64,000 nt of DNA, taken from Pholiota molesta. Lineage: Eukaryota > Basidiomycota > Agaricomycetes > Agaricales > Strophariaceae. Below are positions 43,428-56,336 of this stretch, in pieces. The first letter of the stretch is position 1, and every line of letters begins with the position of its first letter. The notes beneath the pieces are model-generated. The model had not been told where the DNA came from, searched no databases, and saw only the letters and a list, made by a program, of their open reading frames with translations. Where the stretch lies: NCBI GenBank assembly GCA_014925825.1, contig JACGCK010000018.1, forward strand, positions 544,353 to 608,352, in the 5' to 3' direction. Position numbers and translations under genes: made by a program.

Positions 43428-43800
43428 GTTGGTATCATTGGCTGCACAGGTGCGGGGAAGAGTTCTTTATGACAAGCATCCTCTAGATTAGCTGCTGAGA
43501 ATTCGGAAATTATATGCTGTTGGCCTGATGTGAATATTGCATTCAACAACAATGAAAGGGAGGCTTTCAGAGCAAAATTGTATCTATTGCCAAGGTTTTT
43601 GTAAGTTAAATTTTGGCGGTGGTGTGAATAGCATATTTTAAAAATAGTACTTTGTCCTCCCCATCCAGAAGGAGATCTAAGCAATGGGCACCCCCAGTGA
43701 AAACTGGTTCTGGATAGATCTGGAAAGGGAGGATTATATCTGTGTAGAAATGAGGATATCTGGAAATATTCGCGCAAATCTGCGTTGGCGGGTTCTGCGA
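43428..43800 (+). pseudogene. Decayed ABC-transporter nucleotide-binding domain fragment
   Basis: One frame reads VGIIGCTGAGKSSL, a Walker A site of the ABCC (MRP/YCF1) type, then an in-frame stop, then LAAENSEIICWPDVN and FRAKLYLLPRF, which align with the stretch between Walker A and the Q loop. Further on, in another frame, ISGNIRANL resembles the FSGTIRxNLDPF motif. The remainder of a transporter is absent. This is a relic, with no function expected. Confidence 0.55.
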
Positions 43801-46800
43801 ATTTTTTTCATTACATTGACTCAAATTTCATGACATCACATGTATTTTTACTCCCTAAAAAATGGGATTTCTTTGTCATAAGCCTGTTGCATTGTGCGTC
43901 TTTGAATTATGTAAAAGCAAGTGTCCCCACTGATATCAGTGCTCTGTGTCTGTAGCGCCCTTGACGAAAATTGGTTGCTAAAATGTGCGTCCATGTTGTC
44001 TTTCAGTCGCCTTCTTGTAGTGTGCACTTTGAGGCTGCAGTGAGCTTTCCAGCATTGTACAGTAGGCAAGATATGTAGCACAGATGTATACAGAGATTCC
44101 CTGAGATCCCTAGAGATAAATAAATAATTTGAGCAATTATACCAATAAGAAGCATTCAGTGTCAATGTAGTTCTGTTGTTGCATGAACACAACTAAGAAT
44201 TTTCATTCAAACCAAATGGTGAAGGAATATATTACTTATAGAGAATACCTATGTATACAAACAGTAAACTAGCTATTCGGACTCTGCAATCTTCGTCAAG
44301 TGCTCGGTCAATGCCATCGTCGAGAATGGGCGCCTAATATTTGAACTCCGCCTGAAATCGAGATCAACACAAATCGACGTTCATCGAATGTTGATCTTGT
44401 CTTCCATCCACCATCCAAGTCCTCCCATCCCTCTCCATGGATCCCCCCTGACAAGGCGAGGATGCTATGACGAGGCGAGGATGCTGAGGATGCCAACGTG
44501 ACCGCACCTTTCATGGGGGTGATAGGGGGTGGCTGGAGAGGGGTTGGAGGTGTCGAGTGAAAGTTCAGATGAAGGCAGGGAGACCCGCGAGTCGTAGACC
44601 CGCCTGCGCTCCCATTCGCCGCGGTGTGATCGCCGATCACCCCCACTCCATCGCTGCTCCTACCCCAGATGCCACCGACGCCGATGCTGAGGAAGGCACC
44701 GCAGACCCCGAGGCGCCCACTCAACGCGCGATCGCCGATCGCCCGAGTACACACGCTGACGACATGGCGACAAGGCGACGAGTCACGACAATACGACGAC
44801 GATACAAGGCGACGAGGAGACGACGACACGAAGCAACGAGGCGACGAGGAGATGAGGCGATGGGGCCACGACGAGGCCATCCACTGTGCAGTGCTCATCC
44901 ATTGCCAGCTCCTGCCACCGCGGGATACCGTCTGCATGTACAACGAGGCTGCAAGTATTGCAGCCTCTACGGCATGGAGACGCTTGACTTGCGGTGCGCA
45001 GAGAGTATCGGTGGAGAGGAAAATACATAATCATCATGTTAGGTTGTATGAGTATCTGTATGATTGTAGCAGTGTGAATTTGTGAAAAGGATGTATTGGC
45101 GACACGTATTCAATATTCAACCTCCAGTTGACCGTTTCGTATCATAATCTAGAATCCCCTGAGATAAATCATACAGATGTCGATGTAATTATAGCTGTTT
45201 TTCAGATGTAGTCTACTTATACTTGGCTTGTAGGCCATTGCTATGCATGGCGTCTACTCGTCTAATCTTTTTTTTTGATGTAGCTTGCGAGAATGCGTTT
45301 CAAAGCGAGAGTCATGTAAATCAGAACACTTGAAATATTGTAATAAAACAATAAAATCATATTGATTGAGCCCCCATGTGCATTGGAACAGCTCAAGATA
45401 CATACGTTCATTGTTGGGGTAGCTGCTGAGAAACGGTTATGTTGAGGACGGGGGCGGGGTGTACGTGGTGTGAACGGTGACGTAGCGGGTGCCATCGCTG
45501 TCATCGCATCGATTTAGGCGGCTGGCCCACATCCCTCGTTGGAGGGGAGGGGCACGCGGCGAGAGGGAGGCAGGGGAGCGGCCGGAATGGCGAACCGGCA
45601 GATGCGACGCAAGCGCTGACCATCCGTTTGTTAGCTTGTCTGCGCGCCATCGAAAAGAGCGTGAACGTACCGTACCGTATACGCGCACTGGTGCCGTTTG
45701 GAGCCCACCGCGTGTGTCCTGCATCGCCCACGCCATCCGACTCAACTGAAGGGCTCCGTTGCTGGCGCGATGCGATGTGTCTCCATCGACTCGACGTGCC
45801 GCCTCTCTGTCGACCACCTGCACTGCAGACCAACTCAAGGGAGAACAACCCAAAGAAAGAGGATAAAGAGCTCACGGCGTGGTAGGGCGATGGTGGGATT
45901 TATCTTTCCATTGCTGCCTTTCCTACTGACCGCGGCGCGTTCCAGGGGGTTCGTTTTGGCGGGGCGTTGCATGCGTTTACCGTTTTCTCGTTGTGTTCCA
46001 GCTTCAACGATGACATCGGCCGTAACGCTGCCTTCTGGCGTCAGCGCGGCTGCTTGATGCTAAGTACGTGTGCAGCCAGCGGCAGCCAGCAAGAACTGAC
46101 ATTGTTCCTGTGCGCCGCCCTCTGCCGCCCTCCAGGCCACGCAGGTCTGCGAGGCAATTCTGTACATGGTGGGATGCCGTGTCAATGCCCAGAGTGCAAG
46201 CATTGTGTACGTAGATGCCGGGATGCCAGAGTCAGGCCGAGGGCCCTTGATCCACGAGCGTATTGATCATGAAGCCGCTTTCGTCGCGCAGCGAGATAGA
46301 GCGTACCCTCTGTCGCAGACTCAGATCGAATTCAGATAACAATCTGGGAATGCTGCGGGAACAACAAGAAGGTCAGAGCAGGTTCGGCCTCACCGCTAAC
46401 ACAATATGCACCACCGACATAGTTTACGAGTACTGGGGATGCTGGAGAGTCTCGGGCTCCTCCCATCGCACCACCATTCTTCTCAATCCGTTGTTTCTCT
46501 CCCAAAAAGTGTACTGCTCTCCCTTGTCGGTTGTCTTTTTATTTATTTACTGTCTCCTAAATAATATAGCTTTCTTCGAGTACTGTTTTTTTATGTAGCT
46601 ACAGAATGACATCAGTTCTATTTTACTACATATTGCTTTCGATGCATTCCTCAGAAAATGGACCAAAGGTGGAGGTAAGCAAACATTCCATTTATCTGCT
46701 CACCAGTACCTTGCTTTTAATTTATAAACATAGTGCTTACTGACATGTGCATCAAGATGGATTGAAGTTGTAGTACAAGATGGATGTTCTTCATCAATTC

Positions 46801-47263
46801 CAAATCAATTCTTCACTACTATGGTTGAATATTCATGTGATTATTTGTGCCAAACTTTAACAGACTTGGCATCATGCAAGATATACTGACTTTAGATTTA
46901 ATTAAAGAAATGTGGGGACGGCTAGTATAGCGCGTTGACCAAGCGTTGACTTCGTGTCGACCGTGACACCAGCGGAATGCCGTGCGGCGGCGTGGCACCT
47001 GGTCAGTGGCGCGCGCCTAAGCCTGGTTCCGTTCGGTTTTTCGCTGTCTTTCACCAAGGCTCATATGTCACTCTCAAATGCATATACCATCGTTCACCTG
47101 CCTTTGCCACCACACATGTGATGACCATTGACGAGGCTCGTTCAATTTTTTGGCTTGGGCCTTGCTTGGGCCAGCCCTTTCTGAAGCCCACTGTCACGAT
47201 TCACGACTGAAAGCAACTCGCAACAGATGATTTTTTTCCAAGTCAGCAACGGTAATAAATCTC
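43801..47263. other. Gene-poor region with two GC-rich islands
   Basis: The region 44330-45030 and the region 45430-46270 are GC-rich within AT-rich surroundings. The first has a run of cgacgag-like triplets (about 44760-44880) that keeps several frames open without giving recognisable proteins. I see no domain, intron pattern or RNA gene, and consider the long frames here to be composition artefacts or old repeat sequence. Confidence 0.45.
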
Positions 47264-48128
47264 TCATTCTACTACTCGATGACCGTATTGATGCCGATTA
47301 ACAATTACTAGGAATGATTCAATTAGCAAGGAGAATCTAATGTGAATTATATCAAGGAGCAAAATCAGACGAACCTTCGACCACTTGATGAAAAGATGAA
47401 CATATTTCTGTATGCCTTTATAATCCTTTGGTACGAGTGGAAGACCATTTTGGATGCGTTGCAACCTTTCAATAATGAGCTCTTTCGTTGTCATAGTGTC
47501 GGAGCACACTTCTTCAAGGATCTTCCAAGCGGATTCAGGGCTACCGTCAAAAGACTTGAGCTTGCAATCTGGAAACTGCTTTGCAAGCAATTTTTCGCGA
47601 TTCCCCAGTTCCTTTCCGTTTATCTGGCTCCATTTTGTGGTCACGAATACGACACCTGGAGGACGAGATCTTTGTAGGGCCCATCGTGCCTGAACTTGTG
47701 GTCAACCTGCACTGGGTGATATCAAGCAGATATATGATAAGAACATGCCCTACTTGTCTAGTTCTTTACGATTAGAGCTTTTGGCATGGCGTAGGTCGAT
47801 TTTTTCTTACCGAGCTTTGAGCCAATCTATAATTATTCTCAACTTGCCGCAATCTCCCTGGTTTAATTCGTCGTCATCGAATCCGGGAGTATCGACGAGT
47901 TGCACTGATTTTTCAGTATCTTTTGGAAAGATGGCTGCGTATTCTTCCAGGCCCTTTGTACAAGAAGATAGCCCGTGTCCAACTATTGGCGTTTGGCCAG
48001 GGTGTAGAACACTCGTGGCTCCGACATTAGAAATGAGCTACGAGCATAAATATTCAAGTTAGGCCCGTTTATTACCATGTAAGTCAGCTCTTACTGTACT
48101 CTTCCCAGATCCAGTCTGGCCCAATAAT
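47264..48128 (-). CDS. AIG1/septin-type P-loop GTPase, partly resolved
   Basis: This is a G-domain protein of a group that is widespread and multicopy in Agaricomycetes; function unknown. On the minus strand: Walker A GQTGSGKST (exon 48095-48128), switch region GHGLSSCTKGLEEYAAIF, G3 motif VQLVDTPGFDDDE, then IIYLLDITQ and a G4-like VVFVTTKWSQ, followed by a helical C-terminus (AKQFPDCKLKSFDGSPESAW) to the stop at 47264. The 5' exon(s) with the start codon were not found, and the exon containing IIYLLDITQ and the join before VVFVTTKW are not clear, so the gene could be damaged. A small ORF (48185-48358, minus, 57 codons) lies just upstream and may be part of it. Confidence 0.55.
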
Positions 48129-49065
48129 CTGCGGAAACATTTATAAGGTGAATATAATCGTATAACATTGTGGATATTGAAAAGTCATACAAAATCAGAG
48201 GCTTCGAGGTCGGCTTGGATTGCGTGGCGATGGCAATTATAATGCTCTTTGAAGAAATGCACGAAGGGAAAGTTGTGCAGGAAGACCTCAGAGTTACTCC
48301 TTAAAACTAAATCGCGACGCTTCTCAGAATTCACATCTAGGCACTGCGAGTGATTCATGCTTAATCATGAAATCAATGACACGAGGCAGCTTTTTGGCTG
48401 AAGTGAATAGATCGATGGGAGATTGCTAGTATACCACCACTTTTGGGGTTTGATTTTTATCGTCAATCTTCCATTCCCTTTGGACAAAATGAGGGTGCGT
48501 GTTCGTTGACTAAGTACGACCGAACAACTTCTGAGGTGGTCGCACTTCAATAAACAAACGTGTATGCACAGCACATTTCATATGAAGGTCGTTAAAGCTA
48601 ATAATACATGATTCGTGTTATCCTATAGCTACATCTCTTACGCTAGAAGCTAGCCAAATGTATCGGCAGTGGAAGTTGAGGGTTTTATATAGGTATATGT
48701 ACCGTGGAAAACATGCCCACATTGATTTCTGCGCGTTGTAGAAGAGTGAGAGCTGGTCGAAAGAGCAAGACGTGAAATGCGAATGACCATCAAGAGAAAT
48801 ACTAGTCTGGTGGGAATAAAATAATGAAGTGGTTTCGTTGCTCTATGTTTGATACTTGATATGATGAAGGGCGAGAACCCTGGTTGAACGAAGTGCCAAA
48901 AGATTGCGAGTGATTAAGAGTGCATGGTATGTTGCCAGAAAGGTATCGTGTCATTGATGGGTCGCGCACTGGACATTCGCAGCTTCTGAATTGAAGCGAT
49001 ATGCGCCGTATGGGACGACGGCTAACCGTATAGGACAAGAAAAAAAGCAAGGAGTTAAGCCAGAG
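48129..49065. other. Intergenic region with one small ORF
   Basis: The only candidate is a 57-codon minus-strand ORF at 48185-48358 with a plausible composition but no known motif. Otherwise nothing is visible. Confidence 0.4.
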
Positions 49066-52000
49066 TTAAGCGATGTTCTCCTTTCCGCCGAATTGCTTGT
49101 AAACGGGGTCATCTGCAGATGTATCGGGATGAATTTGGAGCTTGCCTTCCCAAAGGGCAGCTGATGAGCGAGAAGGATCATTGTGAGCAGGATCCGACAA
49201 AGAACCTGGTTGGAGGTAGGCTTGACCAGCAGCCACAGCTCCAATTATAATGGTGGGGGCCATCGTCAAAATAGATGATCTACACGAAAAATGAATGATA
49301 AGCAACAGGCCTCCTCCAAATGAACGGAAAGAAAGAACTTACATTCCCATGCGCTCGTCCGAGCTTAAACGCGCCGAACGGCTCTTGATGACGAAGGATG
49401 ATGACCTCAAACGCCCGCCACGAAGGTTAGCGAACGTGCTGAGGTTGTCTTGGACCATGCTGATAGCGCCGTTCCATCCATCCTGCTCATGTTTCACAGT
49501 CGGTAGGATTTCTTTGGGCTCCTTCATAAGTCTCATGAGTTTAAATAGCCACGCGAAGGGCCCGTTAGGCATCAAGCGAATGACGGCGCCCCAAGGGATA
49601 GAGACAATGCCGAGAGCAAGAGAGATACCTCATTCACGCCCACCGACGCGAGTGACCTGGAAGGCAGCGCCACCAACGAAAACAATCAGGACCTGAACAA
49701 CAATTTCTACAGATACAATATTAGAAGATATAAACAATAAGAGTCGAAAGGACACCGTACCAAGTAATGTGACGCCAATGAAGAAGGGATTCTTCATGAT
49801 ATTCTCAAAGATGTTGAGGTGGCTATCAAGGCGCCTGCAATTGATCGAGTTGAAGATCTGAGCGAAGACAAAAGCATTGAAGACGAGTGTCTTGACATCA
49901 AGCTGGTTGGCTGCAGTGTCTTCGAAGCCCAAGATTGGACACCACGGAAATGGAACAAGAGGATAACGACGACCTGATAAACGGACTGCATCAAAATCAT
50001 CTTGTACATCTCCGCGGAGAACAGAGGCGCATTCTTCTTGTCGGGTTTGCGGTCGAGAAGGTTTTCCGTGGCAGGGTCAGTAGCCAAGGCCAGAGCGGCA
50101 AAAGTGTCCATGATAATGTTGATCCAGAGAAGCTGCACCGCCGATAGTACAGATGTCTCCTGGACCGAGCTGACGGCAGAGACGAAGGTGATAATGACAG
50201 CTGTGACGTTGGTAGAGATCTGGAATTGCAAGAACTTGCGGATGGCGTCGTTGACGCAACGACCCCACATGATAGCCTTGACGATGGAAGAGAAATTGTC
50301 GTCCATAAGGATAATGTCTGACGCCTCCTTAGCGACCTCAGTACCAGCGATACCCATCGAAAAGCCGACATTCGCCGTCTTGAGCGCCGGTCCATCGTTA
50401 GTACCATCGCCAGTGACACCAACAATCTCGCCGATCATCTTGAGCGTCTCGACCAAAACCTTCTTGTCTTCCGGCGATGAGCGAGCTAGAACCTGCAGGC
50501 GAGGCACGATCTCGATCCTCTCCGACTGGCTGAGCTGACGGAAGACGGGGCCTTCCATGATTATACCGCCTTTGGTGAAATACCGCATTGCGTCGCAATT
50601 GACCTCGCAGTGAGTACGTTGTCTCCCGTGCACATCTTGACAGTCACTCCTGCCTGATGGCATTTCATGACAGCCTCCGGCACACCGTCGCGTAGAGGGT
50701 CCTCAATACCAGTGATGCCAATGAGAGTTAAATCCTGGGATAGGTCTTCGAAGGAAATCTTAAAGAAAACCAGCAGTAAGTCATAAAATACCAATCGAGA
50801 AGTTAAAACAAACTGACCTCGTGTTCGGCATTGAGGGCCATTCCTGGAGGAGGCCACATTGGGAAGTCGCGGTAGCACAGCGCGATAGTTCTGAAAGTCT
50901 GATTCGCGTAAAAGATGATCGTTCGGCTGATGTTCTCCCTAGCTAGATCGTCGATAGGCCTCGTTTCGATTCCATCCGGGTACTTTCCATCCTGATATAC
51001 AACAATATGGCGCGTAGACTTCTTCGCGAGGATTTCGCTGGCGCCTTTGAAATGCGTGCGGTAGCCTCCGGTAGGAAGCCGAATGGCAGCACCCATCGAT
51101 TTACGCTCGCTCGAGAATGGAATCAGCTGCACGATGTCGGCGGCGTTGCGCGTCTGTTGGAAATCCTTCCATTTGAGTTCCTGGGCGAATTACAAAAGCG
51201 CCGTTTCAGTCTTGCTGCCAATGAAGATAGTCTCTCCTGTTTTCAGGATGTTTATCTTGGAAAGCCGTCGAATTGATAGTGACGGCCTCGTTGAAAAGCT
51301 CGCGGGCGTCGGGCGACAGGATAATATTCAAACTCCGGTCTGGTCAATGGAGAAGTCTTGATGACGCTTTCGTGTCACCTCGGTTCCCGAACCTGATTTC
51401 TCGTTATCGTTGGCGTTCGTCCGCGCAGCGTTCTTCTCGAGCCGGCGGACAAACTTGGCATGGATACCAATGGAGCCGGCTACGACGGTCATAGAGTTCT
51501 GCGTTAATGTGCCGGTCTTGTCTGTGCAAATGACAGAGGCGTTGGCCATCGTTTCGCATGAGCCAAGGACACGGACAAGCAGGTTCTCGTATGTCATCCG
51601 TTTTGTTGCAAATGCCAGTGCGAGGGTAACAGCCAGTGGCAGACCTGTCAATGGAACATGAGTCAATGCCAGTGTGAATGCAACATAGAAAACCCACCTT
51701 CAGGGACAGCGACAACAATCAAAGTGACTGCGATGATGAGTATGTTGACAAAAGCGATACCGCTTTGACTCGGAGTACTAGTGGTAAAAGTAAACTGTCA
51801 GTACTGCAATGCGCAGAGAGAAAATGCTGTGGAGCATTACCGAGCAGGTTCGCCTTGACCAAGTTGAACGAAAAACCTGATCATCAGCGCCACAAAAGAC
51901 CCAAACCAGCCATCGAACCAAAGCTTCGCAATGAGCTCTGCAAGGGCATTAGTTTCAGTTGTAGTGGTGTGTTCTCGGTGTCACCACGGAGAGCTGTGAA

Positions 52001-53801
52001 AGTCGCATATAATCAACTTTACAATCGAATGATACATACAGCCTTGACGCACCCATCATGATACGGCCGTTGAAGCTCTTCGTGCCAACCGCGACGACAA
52101 CATATTTACCAACTCCTTCTAGAACCTTGCTTCCCGAGATAATGAAGCAGTCTGTATGCCCGCCTCGGGGTCCTTGCCTGCAGCCTCGCTTGAAGATGAA
52201 GTTCCATAACCTCGGCGTAGACACTTTCTTGATTGCATCCGACTCCCCAGTAGCCCCCGATTCATCACATTTCACATTGTGTCCTGAAAGGAAAATTCCA
52301 TCACAAGGAATAACTTCACCAGGTTCGAGATGGGCGATGTCGCCAACGACACTTCCTGTATTCAATTTCAGGTGAGAAAAGTCGAAAGGAACACAAAATA
52401 CGAATATATGCGCACGAACCTTGATATCAACCATTTTTTCGACGCCGTCGCGTGTGACCTTGACTCCGCGCTCTTCTTTACGTTCGTTGAGAGCCTTAAA
52501 CTGGCGCTCCTTTTGCCATCATTCAGAGATCCCACAACAACCTGGTAAGATGATTTCTAAACGAGTCCCTCAAAGATATGCAAACTCCCAAACGATGGTA
52601 CTTACAACAATTGCAATTGCAATCATGATGGCGACGCCTTCGACCCAATCGACGGGTGGCTCACCGGGATCGCGAGCTGTTCCAAAGTCCTGGAAGAAAC
52701 CCAGTGCCAGAGAGATAACTGCGGCAACTGAAAGCAGGATCTAAAAACGATGTAAGAGCCTCGTCGAAAGAAAGAAAAAAATAGGAACCGAAGCGCAACG
52801 CACCAAAACCTTGTCCTGCAAAGCGAGCCACATTAATTGGAGTAACGTCTTGCTGACGCGTGTGGGCAGAACATTCTCGCCAAAAACAAGCCGGCGGTCT
52901 TCCAGTGTCGCATTAAACGCGGCACTGTAGTCGGCGACAGTTGGAGGGGCGGGTTTACCTCCAGGTTCTGTTAGTGTGATTTCTGGCAGCTTCTCGCTGC
53001 CCGCAAAAGGTTCATGTGTCTTTTCCAACAGAGGAGCACGTGAAGCATCGTTATCTGCATTTGTTGACGCAGACGTAGAAGAGAGTCCATGATTTGCGTC
53101 GACACCCAGTCCCCGTAATAGAGTTTTCACGCCGCCGAGAGATGTGAGAAGAGGAAGGCTTTTGGGATCGAGTATATGCGCCAGTTGAAACGGTTTAAAA
53201 TGAAAGGGGGCAGGGTCAATAGCATCATCCTGCGAGAGCTCCAGTTCATGAGCCGTCTTGGTGGGCTCGCCATCGTCGGCGTCGTCTCCCTTCTTGCCTT
53301 TCTTCTTCTTTCCATCTTTCTCTTTCTCCTTCTCGTTTTCCGTCTCCTTCCCCTGCTTCTCACTCGTAGTAGTCGCGTCGAGCGCTGTGATCTGAGGACT
53401 GGCAGGCGAATGATAGTCAACATGTGTCAAAGAACTCCTGGTTGATGCAACATGCCGGAGTTCAGCAGACTCTACGTCCGTGAGGGAAGTGGTGTCGCTG
53501 CCCTTGCGGTGATGACTATTGGGACTCAAGAGATTGAGCGAAGTGAGACCTGACGACTGTTCGGGGTTGTTCTGTCGTAGGTGTAGCGTGGTGGGATACT
53601 GGACGGAATGGTTGGAGAGGGTGGGGGATGGGGGTGCAGAGCTGTAGTCTGATGGCGTGGGGATGAAGAACCATACGTCCTATAGGTCGTTGGCGACAAG
53701 AAAGCCCCAGAGTGTAGGGAGGGCACGACGTCGGCGGGATGGGGTGGGTCGATGGTTATGTTGATGGAAGGGATACTGTGGCCATCATCCGAGGAAGCCA
53801 T
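49066..53801 (-). pseudogene. PMCA/PMC1-type Ca2+-ATPase with several lesions
   Basis: By family this is a P2B calcium pump that exports Ca2+ from the cytosol into the vacuole or out of the cell. Seen: a Ser/Pro-rich N-terminus; VVGDIAHLEPGEVIPCDGI; CDESGATGESDAIKK; the phosphorylation site [28 protein letters not shown]; hinge [59 protein letters not shown]; and a long C-terminal tail. In-frame stops sit at 51190-51192 (TAA where Lys is expected) and 49630-49632 (TGA where Trp is expected). Frame breaks lie near 52517, 52350, 51254, 50579 and 49937, most of them one base short in a homopolymer. It is either a young pseudogene or a real gene with consensus errors; indels of the same type in TPS and P0 make the second view possible, but the two stops are substitutions. 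Confidence 0.7.
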
Positions 53802-56254
53802 AATGCGAGTAGAAAACTCTGGCGACGTAGATGGCGTGGAAAGCAAAGCAGGATGTGGGACACCCGTTCAAATAGTGCCGCCAAGCCAGCAGTGTGTCAC
53901 GGTCGTATAGTACGAGGCTGTGCGTGCCAGAATTAGTTCTGCAACACCACAGATCCCAGATTAAGCGAACAGCTGGTTCGCTTGCCCAGCCACCTAAATT
54001 CCTGGCCGCTGTCTGCACTGCTCAGATGTAGGCGCAGTGCTATCCCGACGCTGTGAAGGCGGGCTGTGGACAGTGGACACATTGTTCAACTCGGACTTGT
54101 CAATGACTAATTCGGCAACCCCGTTTCGAGAATCCGTCTGAATCAACACGTGAGTCTGTTTACGCTTGCACTCTTGTCCACTTGGCTCCATATTTACGCT
54201 TCCCTACGCTTCCACCCATCTATTCCACAACGACAGCGGCATCGTCATTTCATTGTCTACCAATACAATCATCGTCATAGGGTACATATCGATGAAAGCT
54301 TAGGATCGCATTCATCTGGCTCCGGGCCGCAGTCTACGCAAAACGCAGCATATTATTATCTAGGCTAGATAATGAAAACCCTGCAGGCGATGTAAAGTGA
54401 TCTGGGGCCTTCATCCTTCTCCACCCCCAGTCCGATCAGGTCTGCCTGTTATACCAAATTATGCTGGCGCCGAGGGCACATCATCTAGGCGGACCCGCGG
54501 TTCGGATTTATGTCACCTCAGGCTTCAGCGCCGACTGAAGTATGCTTTCTTCAGTCTGCTCAACTTGCTCGGCCGCCTAGATGCATATCTCAAAACACAT
54601 GCCTCATTCCGTCAATCATGTATAATTCGACAACTACACGCCGATGCAGCACAAAATCCTGGACCAAACGCGCTTCTACTTCGTTCCCTGAACTGAAACG
54701 ACCTTCAACCTTACCCTTAGAGTGCCACTAGCTATATTAAATACGCATGCCCTCGAACTGCTCTTGATCCGTGAGCACGACTTGTGGGATTCGCAATTTC
54801 CCTCTTCGCGGATACCTCCTTTATCCGATTCCACCGCCATTTCATGATCCAAAAAACCAAATAGAGCAGTAATGCATAGTGCATCTCACTGCGTACCTTT
54901 GCTCTGAACCATTTCACAATTTCCGAATCAAGAAGGAGGTACAACCGTATTCAAGATCTAGTCGAGCGGCTTGATTCATTTTTCGCAAGCCACAAATACC
55001 CCACAGCCAACACGCCAAACACCATGTGTATGCAGGTATCTATCTTCCACTTGCACGCATTCCCATATTCAGCCTTACATACGCTTATAGGTAGATCCGT
55101 GTGCATAATTTGTCGGCAGACAATTTTACTTCTGGAAGTCGAAGATATTGAAGAAGCGCTAAAATTTACCATGCGAGGCTGTGCAGACACGCACTCAGTC
55201 ATCTCTGCCGCGCCTGTCTAAATTTCCCCACCGTTCCAATCTGCTGACGCAAATGCCTGGCAAACGCGGCCAAGGTCAGGCCAAGGTCGTCTCGGCATAC
55301 ATCCGCAGCCCGACGACCATTCAGCGGAGGAGTAAGTGCATAAAAAAGCTTGTTACATAGCCCGACGCACAGTTTTCCGGTCCAAGTTAATGGACACAGA
55401 ACCCAAGCCCGGCAATGGTCTGAGACCTATAAATTTATTAGCCCCTCTCCGTATCTCAGAGCTTCACTGCCTCCCTCGCGCTGCGTATGTTTTCCAAAGT
55501 ATCCCCATGCTCAGAGCTTTATATGTATATCTCCATTTTTAGGGGTATGTATTCTTGTCATATTTGGGCTAGCAAAAGCGCGTATGTATTTAGCCTTCTG
55601 TTGTGGGACATACTCGCTCCAACATTGCTTTGCTTCTCGTGAAGAATTTTGAATACTTATCTGTATGTCCAGCTTATTTAAAACGTCGTCCAGCCTACGT
55701 CCAGGTGTATCTCGGCCACTCGTTTTTTTTTGGGAAGCCAGGTCACCTCGAGACCTGGTGCAGTGTTCCAGCGTCCTAAGGCGCTATTTTGACCATTCAT
55801 ATCTTTCGAGCGTTTGCCCGGGTTTGACTTCAAATTTTGCTTTATTATCATATTCCGTTGTTAATCACTTCATAGCTAAGTAACTTTCATTAATCCGATT
55901 TCTGTTGTTATGTTAATGATCCCACAGAGATATGCACATCTACATGCGGTGGTTGTTCAGCTTTGTTCAGTGCAGGTTCAGTGCCATTGAGGCGCCCAAT
56001 TATATTTACCATGGCAAATCAATTCAAATACATATGAAAACGATATTTCTCGTGTTCAGAACACCTCCAATACATTGAGATATCAGTATGACGATGTCCT
56101 TCAAATGGTTACGCATTTATGACGCCTCCATCGCTTCATGCCAACAGCCAGGGCGTACAAGTTTGGCCAGTGACCTCATAGTTGCTAGGCGTCTAAAAAT
56201 ACAGGTACGATTATTCCCCAGATCGTATTAACTTATTGCGCCATGACTTCCAGT
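53802..56254. other. Intergenic region
   Basis: About 2.4 kb without a supported gene. Frames under 100 codons on both strands have no motif. The first part should be the upstream region of the Ca2+-ATPase gene. Confidence 0.45.
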
Positions 56255-56336
56255 GGTGGGTTGGCGTAATGGCAACGCGTTAGTTTCCGGTTAAATAACC
56301 AGCTAAAGATTCTGGGTTCGAGTCCCAGGCCCGTCG
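56255..56336 (+). tRNA. tRNA-Arg (anticodon CCG) with a 10-nt intron
   Basis: T arm CTGGG-TTCGAGT-CCCAG and A-box/D arm TGGCGTAATGGCAACGC are clear. The anticodon stem TTAGT pairs with GCTAA; the loop TTCCGG ... A gives CCG (CGG codon, Arg) if 56291-56300 (ttaaataacc) is removed as the usual intron one base 3' of the anticodon. The acceptor stem GGTGGGT with GCCCGTC pairs only by using three G-T wobbles, so the gene may be diverged. A T run follows at once. Confidence 0.8.

Noticed and set aside
43424..43777. 117-codon minus-strand ORF
   Set aside because: It overlaps the ABC-transporter relic on the plus strand, which has recognisable motifs; the minus frame has none.
44557..45085. Plus-strand frames of 138-157 codons in the GC-rich island
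   Set aside because: They arise from triplet-like cgacgag repeats, overlap in different frames, and show no domain or codon pattern.
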